This document shows positions 30,684-38,502 of a stretch of DNA of 64,000 bases, piece after piece. The position numbers and the translations under genes were made by a program. This DNA is from Serratia liquefaciens. GTDB taxonomy: Bacteria; Pseudomonadota; Gammaproteobacteria; Enterobacterales; Enterobacteriaceae. The number at the start of each line of letters is the position of its first letter. The first letter of the stretch is position 1. The DNA is taken from positions 1-64,000 of the forward strand of contig JAAXZN010000021.1 of the NCBI GenBank assembly GCA_012719855.1. Direction: 5' to 3'. The notes beneath the pieces are model-generated. The model ran no database searches and had not been told where the DNA came from. It saw nothing but the letters and a program-made list of their open reading frames with translations.

Positions 30684-30862
30684 ACGCCAGAAAAAAAGAT
30701 TTATAGAAAAAGTGTTCACAGTGTTCACTTTTTGTTTTAATTGTTTAAAAACAATCAATTAAGTAGTGACCAGTTGGTGACGAGTTTGCCCTAACTGGTC
30801 ACTCATCGTGAACAGTCAGACCCCAAAATGCAAAATACCGGCCTGAGACGGTGATTTATTGC
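30684..30862. repeat. crr-like repeat, copy 2
   Basis: Direct repeat of 28723-28895. It has GTGTTCAC-type iterons (30711-30728), the inverted repeat GTGACCAGTTGG...AACTGGTCAC, and GTGAACAGT near 30808. It lies just 3' of the alpha gene, where crr lies in P4. Confidence 0.65.
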
Positions 30863-30898
30863 GCTGTGGGTGAGAGGCAGGGAGAGGCCTTAGACATA

Positions 30899-30921
30899 GA
30901 AAAGGCCTGCAATGCAGGCCT
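30899..30921 (-). terminator. Terminator of the alpha operon
   Basis: AGGCCTGCA and TGCAGGCCT form a 9-bp stem followed on the minus strand by TTTT. It is 150 bp past the alpha stop. A second hairpin (GATCAATA / TATTGATC, 31021-31042) lies between. Confidence 0.65.
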
Positions 30922-31069
30922 GAGTAGTCACCGCTACGGGGTTCCCCGGTGTTGGGTGTATGCGGTTTGTACAGGGGAACTATAAGTGCCCCCACACAGC
31001 AGCGTCCAATGGGTTCGGCAGATCAATAACCGTCTATTGATCGGCAGAAACGATCGTGACGCTATTCGC

Positions 31070-33403
31070 TCAGCGCATTTCACACTTGGGGAGCCAGTCG
31101 GCTTCGCAGTCTTCGCTTAATATCAGGTTGGTCTGCATCCCCTGATTGGTCTTGCGTTTCAACAGCGCGATTTCATACTCACGCAGGGTTTGCGGTACGG
31201 CACGCCCGAAGGCGCTCAGGCTCATGGGCCGTTGGTGGCCGCGTGACTCCATAAACGACAGGTACGCGTGATACAGGTACTTGCGTGGGTTCGCCGGGGT
31301 GATGTTGGCATTACCGATATACAGACCGTCGGGCGCATTGACTGCCAGCAGATACCCGCAAAAATCGACCAGCGGATCGGCGCTGCGTTTAATTTCCAGC
31401 GCTTCATCGGAGTTCTGTTGCGCTTCCAGCAATGCGCGGGCGTCATCAGGCGCGGCAAAACGCTGCATCAGATGGCGTACGATTACCGCCAGTTCACCGG
31501 TGATTTTTGCCAGCAACTGCGGGTCACGTTCATTGGCCGGTATCACCTCCGGGAACGGCAGGATCACCCGGCGACGGGAGACACCGCCGCTGCGGTCACT
31601 GAACTGCATGGGGTTGTTATTCACCGCCAGAATCACCGCCGGAATGTGCGTGGAGTAGGCATCCCGGTATTTTGGGTCGATAGCCACCGCATCGCCGCCG
31701 GTGATCGCTTTGATACCCGCCCCGTCACCGCTCCATTTCTCTTGGTCAGGCAGGATAATCAGCGAGAACCCGACCACGGAGGCGCGTTCCCGTGAAGATT
31801 CCAGCGTATCAATGGTGGCCGAGGTGGTGTTGTCTTTCCCCGCCAGCAGGCTGGCTATCGCGGCCATCACGCTTTTGCCACTGCCGCCGGGGCCGGTGAC
31901 CTCAAGGAACAGTTGCCAGTCATAGCGGTTCGCCAGCACCATAAACAGCGCGGCAAGAATACGCGCCTGCTTGTCGGGTTGCTGCCCGGCAGCGCGGGTC
32001 AGCCAGCGCCAGAAGTACGGGGCGTGATCGGCCAGATTTTCCCCGGCCTTGGGTGGCGTGTAATCCACGCTATTGACGGTGCGCAGCCAGTGCGTTTTCT
32101 GGTGCGCACTGAATTGCCCGGTGGCGGTATCAAATACCCCGTTACGAAAGCCAATCAGGTGCCGTGCCGGCGTGCCCATTTGCGGCACCATCAGCCTGAG
32201 CGTGTCCAGAATGCTGTTGATACCCGCCGCCGAGAACGGGGCGCGGATTTTCTGGAACAGCGCGGCAATCTCGCGGCTGAGTACCCGGTACGGCAACACC
32301 TGCCATGCACCGTTTTCATAGCGGCACAGGTCTTCACCGACCTGTGGCACGGCCAGCAGGTGCTGGTAGTGCTCTGCCAGCAGTTCGGCCTTTTCACTGG
32401 CGCTCATGGCTTTCAGATCGGCATCGCTGAGCGTATCAAATGGGCTGGGTTGCTTGGGCTGGCTAAAGGCCGTCAACTGCGCAAGCGCGGCCAGCTTGCC
32501 CTGTTGCTGGTATACGTCGTTCCAATCTCCCACCTCTGGTGGCAACGCCGGTTTACCGCCGCTCAATTGGGCGGCTTCGGCGGCACGGGTTTGCCCGGAA
32601 CCGTTCTCATCATTATCGGCAGCCAGCAGCAACAACGCGTCAGGGTAGTGGGTGCGCAACTGCTGCGCCATCGCGGGCAGGTTATTGGCGCTGAGCGCAA
32701 CGCAGACGCTTTCGCCGGTCAGGTGGTGCACGGTCAGGCCGGTAGCGTAACCCTCGGTTAGCCAGATAACGGCATTATCCTGCCCCGGCAGGAAATGGCG
32801 GGTGTTTTTCACCTGTCCTCCGGCCAGCGTGCGCTTGTCGCCTGCGGCATTGATTAACTGGACGTTAACCACGTCCCCGGTGCTGTCGGTCAGCGGCAAC
32901 AGCAGGTCGCCGGGCTGGTAAGTGATACCGCCCACGCGCAGTGACGGCCCCTGTAATGTCAGGGTGCCGCTATCCGGCCAGCCCTTGGCGGTCAGATAGG
33001 CATTCCCGGCCTGCTGTCGGGCGCTGGCGAGCAGTTGTCTGGCCTGCTGCGCTGCGTTATTTCGCGCCTGTGCTTTATCCTGTTGTTCCTGTTCCGGGTT
33101 GTATTCGGGCAAGGTGTTGCCCGACGGTTCACCCAATACCCCGGCCACCTTCACGGCGGCCTCTTTGGTGGTCACGGCCAGCGCTTTTTCGACCAGATTC
33201 AGGCCGTCGCCACCGCCGCACTGGTTGCAGAACCATGTGCCGCGCCCCTGCAGGTTATCAAAGCGAAAACGGTCTTTGCCGCCACAGACTGGGCAGGGCT
33301 GCGCCCGGCCCCCTGCAGTAATGTGAATGCCCAGTGCGGGGAGCAAGACCGGCCAGTGGCCGGTTGCTGCACGTGAGGTGTGAGAAACGCTTAATGCGGT
33401 CAT
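31070..33403 (-). CDS. P4-type alpha protein: primase-helicase and origin-binding replication protein
   Basis: The 777-residue protein has a zinc finger (Cys37, Cys40, Cys59, Cys62) of the P4 primase type, a TOPRIM primase core (Glu217 in TEGYATG, Asp263 and Asp265 in AADND), a D5-like middle domain, and an SF3 helicase with Walker A GPGGSGKS (504-511) and sensor segment AVNNNPMQFSDRS. P4 alpha starts replication by binding GTGAACA iterons at ori and crr; both are present here. It is the last gene of a leftward early operon. Confidence 0.95.
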   Translation of the reverse strand: MTALSVSHTSRAATGHWPVLLPALGIHITAGGRAQPCPVCGGKDRFRFDNLQGRGTWFCNQCGGGDGLNLVEKALAVTTKEAAVKVAGVLGEPSGNTLPEYNPEQEQQDKAQARNNAAQQARQLLASARQQAGNAYLTAKGWPDSGTLTLQGPSLRVGGITYQPGDLLLPLTDSTGDVVNVQLINAAGDKRTLAGGQVKNTRHFLPGQDNAVIWLTEGYATGLTVHHLTGESVCVALSANNLPAMAQQLRTHYPDALLLLAADNDENGSGQTRAAEAAQLSGGKPALPPEVGDWNDVYQQQGKLAALAQLTAFSQPKQPSPFDTLSDADLKAMSASEKAELLAEHYQHLLAVPQVGEDLCRYENGAWQVLPYRVLSREIAALFQKIRAPFSAAGINSILDTLRLMVPQMGTPARHLIGFRNGVFDTATGQFSAHQKTHWLRTVNSVDYTPPKAGENLADHAPYFWRWLTRAAGQQPDKQARILAALFMVLANRYDWQLFLEVTGPGGSGKSVMAAIASLLAGKDNTTSATIDTLESSRERASVVGFSLIILPDQEKWSGDGAGIKAITGGDAVAIDPKYRDAYSTHIPAVILAVNNNPMQFSDRSGGVSRRRVILPFPEVIPANERDPQLLAKITGELAVIVRHLMQRFAAPDDARALLEAQQNSDEALEIKRSADPLVDFCGYLLAVNAPDGLYIGNANITPANPRKYLYHAYLSFMESRGHQRPMSLSAFGRAVPQTLREYEIALLKRKTNQGMQTNLILSEDCEADWLPKCEMR

Positions 33404-33415
33404 TGTTTTGCCTCC

Positions 33416-33754
33416 TCAGTGCACGGTGGTGTTACAGGTGACGGCCATTCGGTCACAGCACAGCTCATCCATCATCTTTTGGCCGAGCGTGGTCAGGCGC
33501 GGTGGTGCCACCAGAATATCCGGCTGCACCATGTCACTGAGCATGGTGCAGGCCATGTCCATGCCCACCTCTGCGCCGTGCTGGCGGACAAAGTAGCCCT
33601 CAATGCCCATCGCAATCGCCATTTGCAGCTCATCCAGCGTGTAGCCGGGGGTCACCCGGTAAAAGGCGCAGGTATCGAGATAGGCATGGGCCAAAGCGCG
33701 GCGGTAAACGGCGGTACGGACTTCAACGGGTAAACAAGACTTTGGGGTGTTCAT
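33416..33754 (-). CDS. Conserved P4-satellite hypothetical protein
   Basis: The 112-residue cytoplasmic protein (MNTPKSCLPVEVRTAVYRRA at the start, two Cys in DELCCDRMAV) belongs to the small early genes found between alpha and AlpA in P4-like elements; I cannot assign a function. It overlaps the next upstream gene by 4 bp (ATGA) and ends 12 bp before alpha, so the whole run is one operon. Confidence 0.75.
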   Translation of the reverse strand: MNTPKSCLPVEVRTAVYRRALAHAYLDTCAFYRVTPGYTLDELQMAIAMGIEGYFVRQHGAEVGMDMACTMLSDMVQPDILVAPPRLTTLGQKMMDELCCDRMAVTCNTTVH

Positions 33755-34014
33755 GCGGCGGAAGCCTCCATGCTGGCGAGAATGTGGGAGTCACAGGTTT
33801 TGACGACCTGCCCGAGCTGGTCAGTGAGTACCGCTATGACAGACGCGAAAGTGGCTTTTTGAGCGGCGTCCGGGCGCTGACCGGTCGATTCGAGCGTGTC
33901 CAGCATGTCGAGAAACAGCACGCCGGTAGAATGCGCGTGCTGAAGACGCAGGAAATCAGCATGCGGAATGGGGTAATAGGTTTCACTGTGGAAACGGGCG
34001 GCCAGCGTATTCAT
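33751..34014 (-). CDS. Conserved P4-satellite hypothetical protein
   Basis: The 87-residue, mostly helical protein (MNTLAARFHSETYYPIPHAD, then LFLDMLDTLESTGQRPDAAQ) overlaps both neighbours by 4 bp, a sign of translational coupling in the leftward early operon. Related small proteins are common in P4-like elements; function is unknown. Confidence 0.75.
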   Translation of the reverse strand: MNTLAARFHSETYYPIPHADFLRLQHAHSTGVLFLDMLDTLESTGQRPDAAQKATFASVIAVLTDQLGQVVKTCDSHILASMEASAA

Positions 34015-34565
34015 GCCACCCCCTGTACAGGCACACGGCCCGCAAACGAAAGAATGTAGTCACGCGCCAGCAGGCGGCGTGCGCTGTGCTCGGAATCCGC
34101 CACAGTGCGTAGCATGCACGGGGTTGCCGTCAGGGCAGTACGGCGAATGGCCGCAAACAGGAAACAGAATTCAGGATGAGTCGGGGTGAGGGTCGTAGCC
34201 ATGGTGGCAGCCTCCAATAAGTATTGGTTATTGCTACCACCGAAGTTTCCACGCTTATGGGTGGTAGCCCAGACGGGGGTGGAAATACCGGCCTTATTGG
34301 AAACCGGCCTGACCGAAGTCAGCCCCGCCTGAGCCACCATTGTTTGACAGCCACAGTAGCATAAAAACCACTGTGCAAAAAATGAGTGCACTAAGGCTAC
34401 GACATAAAAAAACACGCATGGCGCGTGTTGTGTCGCCAATAAGTTACACGGGTTTCCACGCCCGGCTGCCGATTGTGCGACAGCGGGAGGACTATAGCGC
34501 AGGGCCGGACGTGGGGGCAAGCCATAAGACACCCCCGGACGTTCAATCGATCGCATAGTGATCAA
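34011..34565 (-). CDS. Ash/Icd-like protein (host cell division inhibitor-like)
   Basis: The 184-codon frame combines an N-terminal stretch typical of Ash-family frames in enterobacterial prophages (RPALRYSPPAVAQSAAGRGN) with a C-terminal Icd-like part starting MATTLTPTHPEFCFLFAAIR. An internal ATG at 34202 has GGAGG 8 nt upstream and may be the main start, giving 63 residues. Icd of phage P1 blocks cell division; activity here is not shown. The DNA between 34210 and 34310 is full of inverted repeats and may also encode the immunity RNA. Confidence 0.65.
   Translation of the reverse strand: MITMRSIERPGVSYGLPPRPALRYSPPAVAQSAAGRGNPCNLLATQHAPCVFFYVVALVHSFFAQWFLCYCGCQTMVAQAGLTSVRPVSNKAGISTPVWATTHKRGNFGGSNNQYLLEAATMATTLTPTHPEFCFLFAAIRRTALTATPCMLRTVADSEHSARRLLARDYILSFAGRVPVQGVA
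34210..34310 (-). ncRNA. Candidate P4-type CI immunity RNA region
   Basis: GCTACCACC (34233-34241) pairs with GGTGGTAGC (34260-34268), TTTCCAC with GTGGAAA (34246 and 34278), and GGCC motifs near 34290-34308 pair with each other. In P4 a short processed RNA from the leader of the alpha operon uses such complementary segments to terminate early transcription. Position upstream of the early genes fits; no exact RNA ends can be read. Confidence 0.35.
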
Positions 34566-34807
34566 CAGTCGGTAAGTTGGTCGTGACGAGTATCGGCGGC
34601 AGCGTTGGTCAGCGGCACCGGCACGGCACGGAACAGGCGCGGCTCGGCCTGGCTACTGGCCAGGCGGATCACGCCGTGCTTATCGCTGCGGTGTTCCGGT
34701 AAGGCAATATCCGGCTGTTTGCGTTGCAACAGGATGGCTTCCGCCACAAACAGTGCGTCGTTGTCGCTCAAGGTAAAGTGCTGGCGACCAAAGGTTAACC
34801 GCATCAT
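34562..34807 (-). CDS. Conserved P4-satellite hypothetical protein
   Basis: The 81-residue protein starts MMRLTFGRQHFTLSDNDALF and overlaps the alpA stop (ATGATGA-type junction at 34804-34807) and the next gene by 4 bp. A longer frame upstream lies inside alpA and was not chosen. No function is recognised. Confidence 0.65.
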   Translation of the reverse strand: MMRLTFGRQHFTLSDNDALFVAEAILLQRKQPDIALPEHRSDKHGVIRLASSQAEPRLFRAVPVPLTNAAADTRHDQLTDC

Positions 34808-35064
34808 GCTGTGGCCCCCTGATGACGGTTGGCGATACGTCCAGCCATCCAGCTTTCGACTTCTGATTCGAGCCATGCCACGGTTTTGCCGCCAAGGGAT
34901 ATTTGGGCCGGGAATTGCTTGCGGGTCATCATCTCGTAGACGGTAGAGCGTGAAAGCCCGGTGGTGTACAGCACTTCCGGCAGGCGAATGAAGCGATCGC
35001 GTGGCGTGTAATCAACCGGGACGGGCGAGAGAGTGGAAGGGGTCTGTGTGGCAACTGCAAGCAT
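34804..35064 (-). CDS. AlpA-family regulator/excisionase (P4 Vis-like)
   Basis: The 86-residue protein has the AlpA helix-turn-helix: RFIRLPEVLYTTGLSRSTVY, then KQFPAQISLGGKTVAWLESE. In P4 the Vis protein of this family represses the late promoter and helps excision of the element. It is the first gene of the leftward operon, next to the origin region. Confidence 0.88.
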   Translation of the reverse strand: MLAVATQTPSTLSPVPVDYTPRDRFIRLPEVLYTTGLSRSTVYEMMTRKQFPAQISLGGKTVAWLESEVESWMAGRIANRHQGATA

Positions 35065-35328
35065 GGGATGCTACCTCGTTTATACCCGGTGGGATCTCAC
35101 CGGTGCTGTATGGGTTCGTCTGGTAGCGCCCTATTATGAGAATATTTTGCGGGGTGGCAACAAGGGGATGTTGTGTGGTGCCCGAGCTTTTTTGCTTGTT
35201 TTTCAATCGAATGGGCGTATTGCCCTCTATTGCCTCATATTGACAATCTATGACAATTAATGACAACTCCGCTTACCAGTAATACCGATTGGTATCCAGC
35301 GAATGAATAGATAAAAACATTAAATACC

Positions 35329-35354
35329 GGCTAGCCAGAAAAAAGGCTGTTTTT
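35329..35354 (+). repeat. Left copy of a 26-bp perfect inverted repeat
   Basis: GGCTAGCCAG, six A, then GGCTGTTTTT is exactly complementary to 36657-36682. The two copies bracket the origin iterons, the sid-like gene and the delta-like gene (1.35 kb span). Confidence 0.9.
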
Positions 35355-35360
35355 AGCCGA

Positions 35361-35474
35361 GTGAACAGTAGTGAACAGTAGTGAACACTAGGTGAATAGT
35401 TTTAGATAAACTAGTCACCACTTTATCTACTGATTTATATGCCTTTTTTATTAAAGTGAACAGTAGTGAATAGT
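35361..35474. other. Replication origin with GTGAACA iterons
   Basis: Four tandem iterons at about 10-bp steps (GTGAACAGTA twice, GTGAACACTA, GTGAATAGT; 35361-35400), an AT-rich spacer, then two more (35455-35474). P4 alpha binds GGTGAACA-type repeats at ori1. Position between the divergent early and late operons suits an origin. The 35066-35619 stretch has no other gene. A TGTCC/GGACA dyad at 35528-35541 precedes sid and may be a late-promoter activator site. Confidence 0.75.
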
Positions 35475-35619
35475 CTTATATAAAACTAAAATCTCGCTGG
35501 TTGTTTTCTCGTCAGATTTTGGGGCTGTTGTCCTGCGGACAGTCCAACCGGGATGAATGGCGATGTTGTACGGCAGTCAGCAGAATAGCCTCACATTGAC
35601 TGACACCGGAGATAACCCC

Positions 35620-36345
35620 ATGAGCACAACTGCATTACCCAAGCACATCAACGACAAGCTGCAAGCCCTGCGTGATGCCCGCGCCGCCCACGACAAAAAC
35701 TATCAGGCACTGACAGACGTCACTATGGGGATCGCCCGCTGTCATCAACAGAAGAAAGATACGGAAGTGGAGAGCCATGAGGCAGAAAGCCAGTGGCGCA
35801 CCCTGTTTCGCAAACTGCGCGGAGAAATGACGCCGGAGCTGCAAGCGCAGCATCACAGCCGGATTTCCAAACGGGAGCTGGCGAAAGAGTTCGACGGTCT
35901 GGTTGAAGAAATGGAGCTGGACAAAATGCAGCTTCACCTCAGTTGCGGCAGAACAGCCCCGGAAGTGGTGACGGCACACGAAGCGGCTCTGAAGGCCTTT
36001 GCCGAACATGCGATGGATAAGGCCGTCGATGCCCTCAATGCCGCCATCCTCAGCGCCGAGGTGATTAATGCCTGCGCGCTGGCGAAACAGGCTTATGGCG
36101 TGTATTGGCGCGACCCGCAGGAAATGCTTGAAAAACGCCTGCTGGGAGCGCTGAGTGGCCGTGTTACTGCGGCCACAGCGCTACAGAACATCGAACACCC
36201 GGTGCTCAATGACATCGGTCTGACGATCCCGACTGAGACGGGGGTGTTGCCGGAACTGAAAAATAGCCCCATGACACGGATGAAGGTTGCGAGGGAACTG
36301 GCGGAAAAACGCCAGCGTTTGCAGCAGAAAGGGGCCAAATCATGA
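35620..36345 (+). CDS. Sid-like capsid size determination protein
   Basis: The 241-residue, mostly helical protein resembles P4 Sid (244 residues) in length and pattern, for example ALRDARAAHDKNYQALTDVT near the N terminus, a WRTLFRKLRGEM segment and SKRELAKEFD. Sid forms an external scaffold that forces helper phage P2 to build small capsids. I placed the start at 35620 (GGAG 8 nt upstream). It overlaps the delta-like gene by 4 bp, as in the P4 late operon. It has also been annotated as polarity suppression protein in some islands; Sid fits better. Confidence 0.65.
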   Translation: MSTTALPKHINDKLQALRDARAAHDKNYQALTDVTMGIARCHQQKKDTEVESHEAESQWRTLFRKLRGEMTPELQAQHHSRISKRELAKEFDGLVEEMELDKMQLHLSCGRTAPEVVTAHEAALKAFAEHAMDKAVDALNAAILSAEVINACALAKQAYGVYWRDPQEMLEKRLLGALSGRVTAATALQNIEHPVLNDIGLTIPTETGVLPELKNSPMTRMKVARELAEKRQRLQQKGAKS

Positions 36346-36596
36346 TGCGTTGCCCACTGTGTACTCATTCGTCTTATACCCGAACCAGCCGTTATGTCAC
36401 GGAACAAACAAAAGAGGCCTATTACCAGTGCCAAAACATCGTGTGCTCCTGCACGTTTAAAACAATAGAGAGCGTCGATAAGATTTTATGCCAACCGATT
36501 CAAGCGGAGACGGTGACTGGTGGTGATTTACCGCCACCGGAAAAAAGGACATTAAATCGTTACCGCCGTTATAGCCGAAATCAAACACTTCACTGA
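36342..36596 (+). CDS. Delta/Ogr-family zinc-finger late activator
   Basis: The 84-residue protein has the Ogr zinc-binding pattern CPLC (Cys4, Cys7) and CQNIVC (Cys30, Cys35) around YTRTSRYVTEQTKEAYYQ. P2 Ogr and P4 Delta activate late promoters of satellite and helper. The ATGA overlap with the sid-like gene shows translational coupling. The third P4 late gene, psu, is not found after it. Confidence 0.9.
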   Translation: MMRCPLCTHSSYTRTSRYVTEQTKEAYYQCQNIVCSCTFKTIESVDKILCQPIQAETVTGGDLPPPEKRTLNRYRRYSRNQTLH

Positions 36597-36603
36597 TTGA
36601 ACT

Positions 36604-36640
36604 GGCCCCGCTGCAATGCTGATTTTGCTGTGGGGCTTTT
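36604..36640 (+). terminator. Terminator of the late operon
   Basis: GGCCCC and GGGGC arms with inner GCAA/TTGC pairing form an imperfect stem followed by TTTTA, 8 bp past the delta-like stop. Confidence 0.6.
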
Positions 36641-36656
36641 ACCGTTCCCCAAGTCC

Positions 36657-36682
36657 AAAAACAGCCTTTTTTCTGGCTAGCC
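36657..36682 (-). repeat. Right copy of the 26-bp inverted repeat
   Basis: Exact reverse complement of 35329-35354, placed just after the late terminator. Identity ends abruptly at both ends of the 26 bp. Confidence 0.9.
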
Positions 36683-37344
36683 TGCCTTAAATCGAGCGTG
36701 CATGCATAGGGTGCATGATTTTGCATGAATCCCCAGCCTCTCAAAACAACCGAAACCCCGCGCCACAAGGGCTTACAGGGCCTCTGAGTCATGCATGAAA
36801 TGTGCATGATAAAGTCAGAGCGCGTAGGCGAGGGAGTATTGCGCGCGCAGAGGTTTGAGAGACTTTTCGTTTAATGCGTTAGCGCGCCACTAAGACTTCT
36901 AATTATTGCGATTTAACACAGCACGGTACTACTGCGATCGTGTCGTGACAGGCCGCTGAGTGTGCTTCTTTTTGATGCATGAGTGGCGGCGCGGCAGGGT
37001 TGCATAGTTATACGACTCGAGGATTATTAGTCAAAATCATATTAGCATCATCAAAAAGTGCGCACATACATAACGACAAATAAAGCGTCCAAGAGAGACG
37101 GTATGAGTGTTACGTGCTGAAGGGGACAGAGAAAAAGTGATGTGAGTCAAAATTTCTATTGGATAACTCTTATCTATTTTACCTTATAAAAGATAAATGT
37201 ATTATGGAATTCTCCAAACATCGCTGAATATAGAAAAACATTTATATACAGAGAGTTAATTAATTTTTTATGTAACTGTTTTAGACCAATATGTGCATTT
37301 TGTTATCATGCTTATAATTCATTATTGAATAAATTGGAGTCGTT
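36683..37344. other. Gene-free region with GCATG repeats and cos-like sequence
   Basis: About 660 bp without a gene. TGCATG or GCATGA occurs repeatedly in 36700-36810 (two clusters of three to four). A GC-rich segment follows with a cos-like core at 36827-36848. From about 37120 the DNA turns AT-rich and leads into the SIR2 gene, which has GGAGT before its ATG. Confidence 0.5.
36827..36848. other. Possible P2/P4-type cos site
   Basis: GGCGAGG then GAGTATTGCGCGCGC resembles the P2 cohesive end GGCGAGGCGGGGAAAGCAC followed by TGCGCGC, and downstream TTAGCGCGCCACTAAGACTT resembles the P2 flank. Satellites that are packaged by P2-like helpers need such a site. Similarity is partial and judged by eye. 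Confidence 0.35.
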
Positions 37345-38502
37345 ATGATAGATAGTACAGCAGAGGAAGAACTTGAGCAGTTCCAAGAATTGCTCAATTG
37401 TCCAGAACAGAATTGGCTATTAGGCGCGGGAATTAGCTTTAAAGCAAAAATACCTTTAATGTATCCATTAACAAATAGAGCAATAGAGTTAATTTCAGAT
37501 AAACCTGAGATTTTAAAACTAGTAAATACCATAAAATCCCAGTTACCAGAAGATGCTCATATAGAACACATACTCAGTCACTTGGGTGACTATTCAGCTA
37601 TAGCATCTCGTTCAGTTAAAAAGTCCATATCTATAGGAGAAGATGAGTTCAGCTTAGATGAAATAGAACTTGCTCATAATGAAATATTAAATAGCATAGC
37701 TAATACCATCAGATTTGGATATGTAGAAGGAGAAGAAAAAGAAATAGGTGACCGCAATAACTTCATAGTCAGAATAGATGAACACTTTGAATTCATTAAA
37801 ACCCTTTTTTATAATTTGAGAGCAGGGATAAATGAAAGGAGAAAACCGGTTAGACTATTTACAACAAATTATGACACCTTGCTTGAAGATGCATTATCTC
37901 TAAATAAAATTCCATATTGGGATGGATTCAGTGGTGGGGCTGTAGCCTATAGAAATTATAGATACGGACAAAATGAACCTTTAGGAGATGCGAAAGCATA
38001 TGTCGTCAAGATGCACGGTTCTATAGATTGGTATCAAAATGATGATGGATATCTATGGCGTGTTAGAGATAGAGATACATATCCGATAAAGAACCAAAGG
38101 GTTCTTATTTACCCTCAATCAACAAAGTACATTGCTACACAAAAAGATCCTTTCTCATCACAATTTGATTTATTCAGAAAAGCAATTTCCTCACCATCGT
38201 ATAATGTATTAATAGTATGTGGATATAGCTTTGGCGATGACCACATCAATCAAGAAATATCTCTATCAATGTCAAATCCGGATAGCAAAACTGTTCTCCT
38301 CGCTTTTTGTCAAGAGGTTGGAAATAAACTTCCAGATATATTAACCACTTGGCTTAGTGAAGACTGGGGGAATAGAATTTACATAGCGACTCAAAATGGA
38401 CTACATATATCTAATCGGCCATTGATAAAAAGAAAAGAAGAATATGATGATTGGTGGACATTTTCTGGTATGACGATGGTAATGAAGGAGGGAGTGATAT
38501 GA
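37345..38502 (+). CDS. SIR2-family NADase of a SIR2-HerA anti-phage system
   Basis: The 385-residue protein has a SIR2-like NAD-binding domain: LLGAGIS (25-31), TTNYDTLLEDAL with Asn175 and Asp177, catalytic-type His224 in KMHGSIDW, and CGYSFGDDHIN (292-302). In SIR2-HerA (Nezha) systems this subunit depletes NAD during phage infection. GC is far below the flanking satellite genes, pointing to transfer as cargo. Its TGA overlaps the herA ATG, so the two are translated together. It lies beside the integrase, a known defence hotspot in P4 satellites. Confidence 0.9.
   Translation: MIDSTAEEELEQFQELLNCPEQNWLLGAGISFKAKIPLMYPLTNRAIELISDKPEILKLVNTIKSQLPEDAHIEHILSHLGDYSAIASRSVKKSISIGEDEFSLDEIELAHNEILNSIANTIRFGYVEGEEKEIGDRNNFIVRIDEHFEFIKTLFYNLRAGINERRKPVRLFTTNYDTLLEDALSLNKIPYWDGFSGGAVAYRNYRYGQNEPLGDAKAYVVKMHGSIDWYQNDDGYLWRVRDRDTYPIKNQRVLIYPQSTKYIATQKDPFSSQFDLFRKAISSPSYNVLIVCGYSFGDDHINQEISLSMSNPDSKTVLLAFCQEVGNKLPDILTTWLSEDWGNRIYIATQNGLHISNRPLIKRKEEYDDWWTFSGMTMVMKEGVI

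Noticed and set aside
35361..35474. CRISPR-like regular repeats
   Set aside because: Repeats are about 10 bp and tandem without unique spacers; they are replication iterons next to an alpha-type gene.
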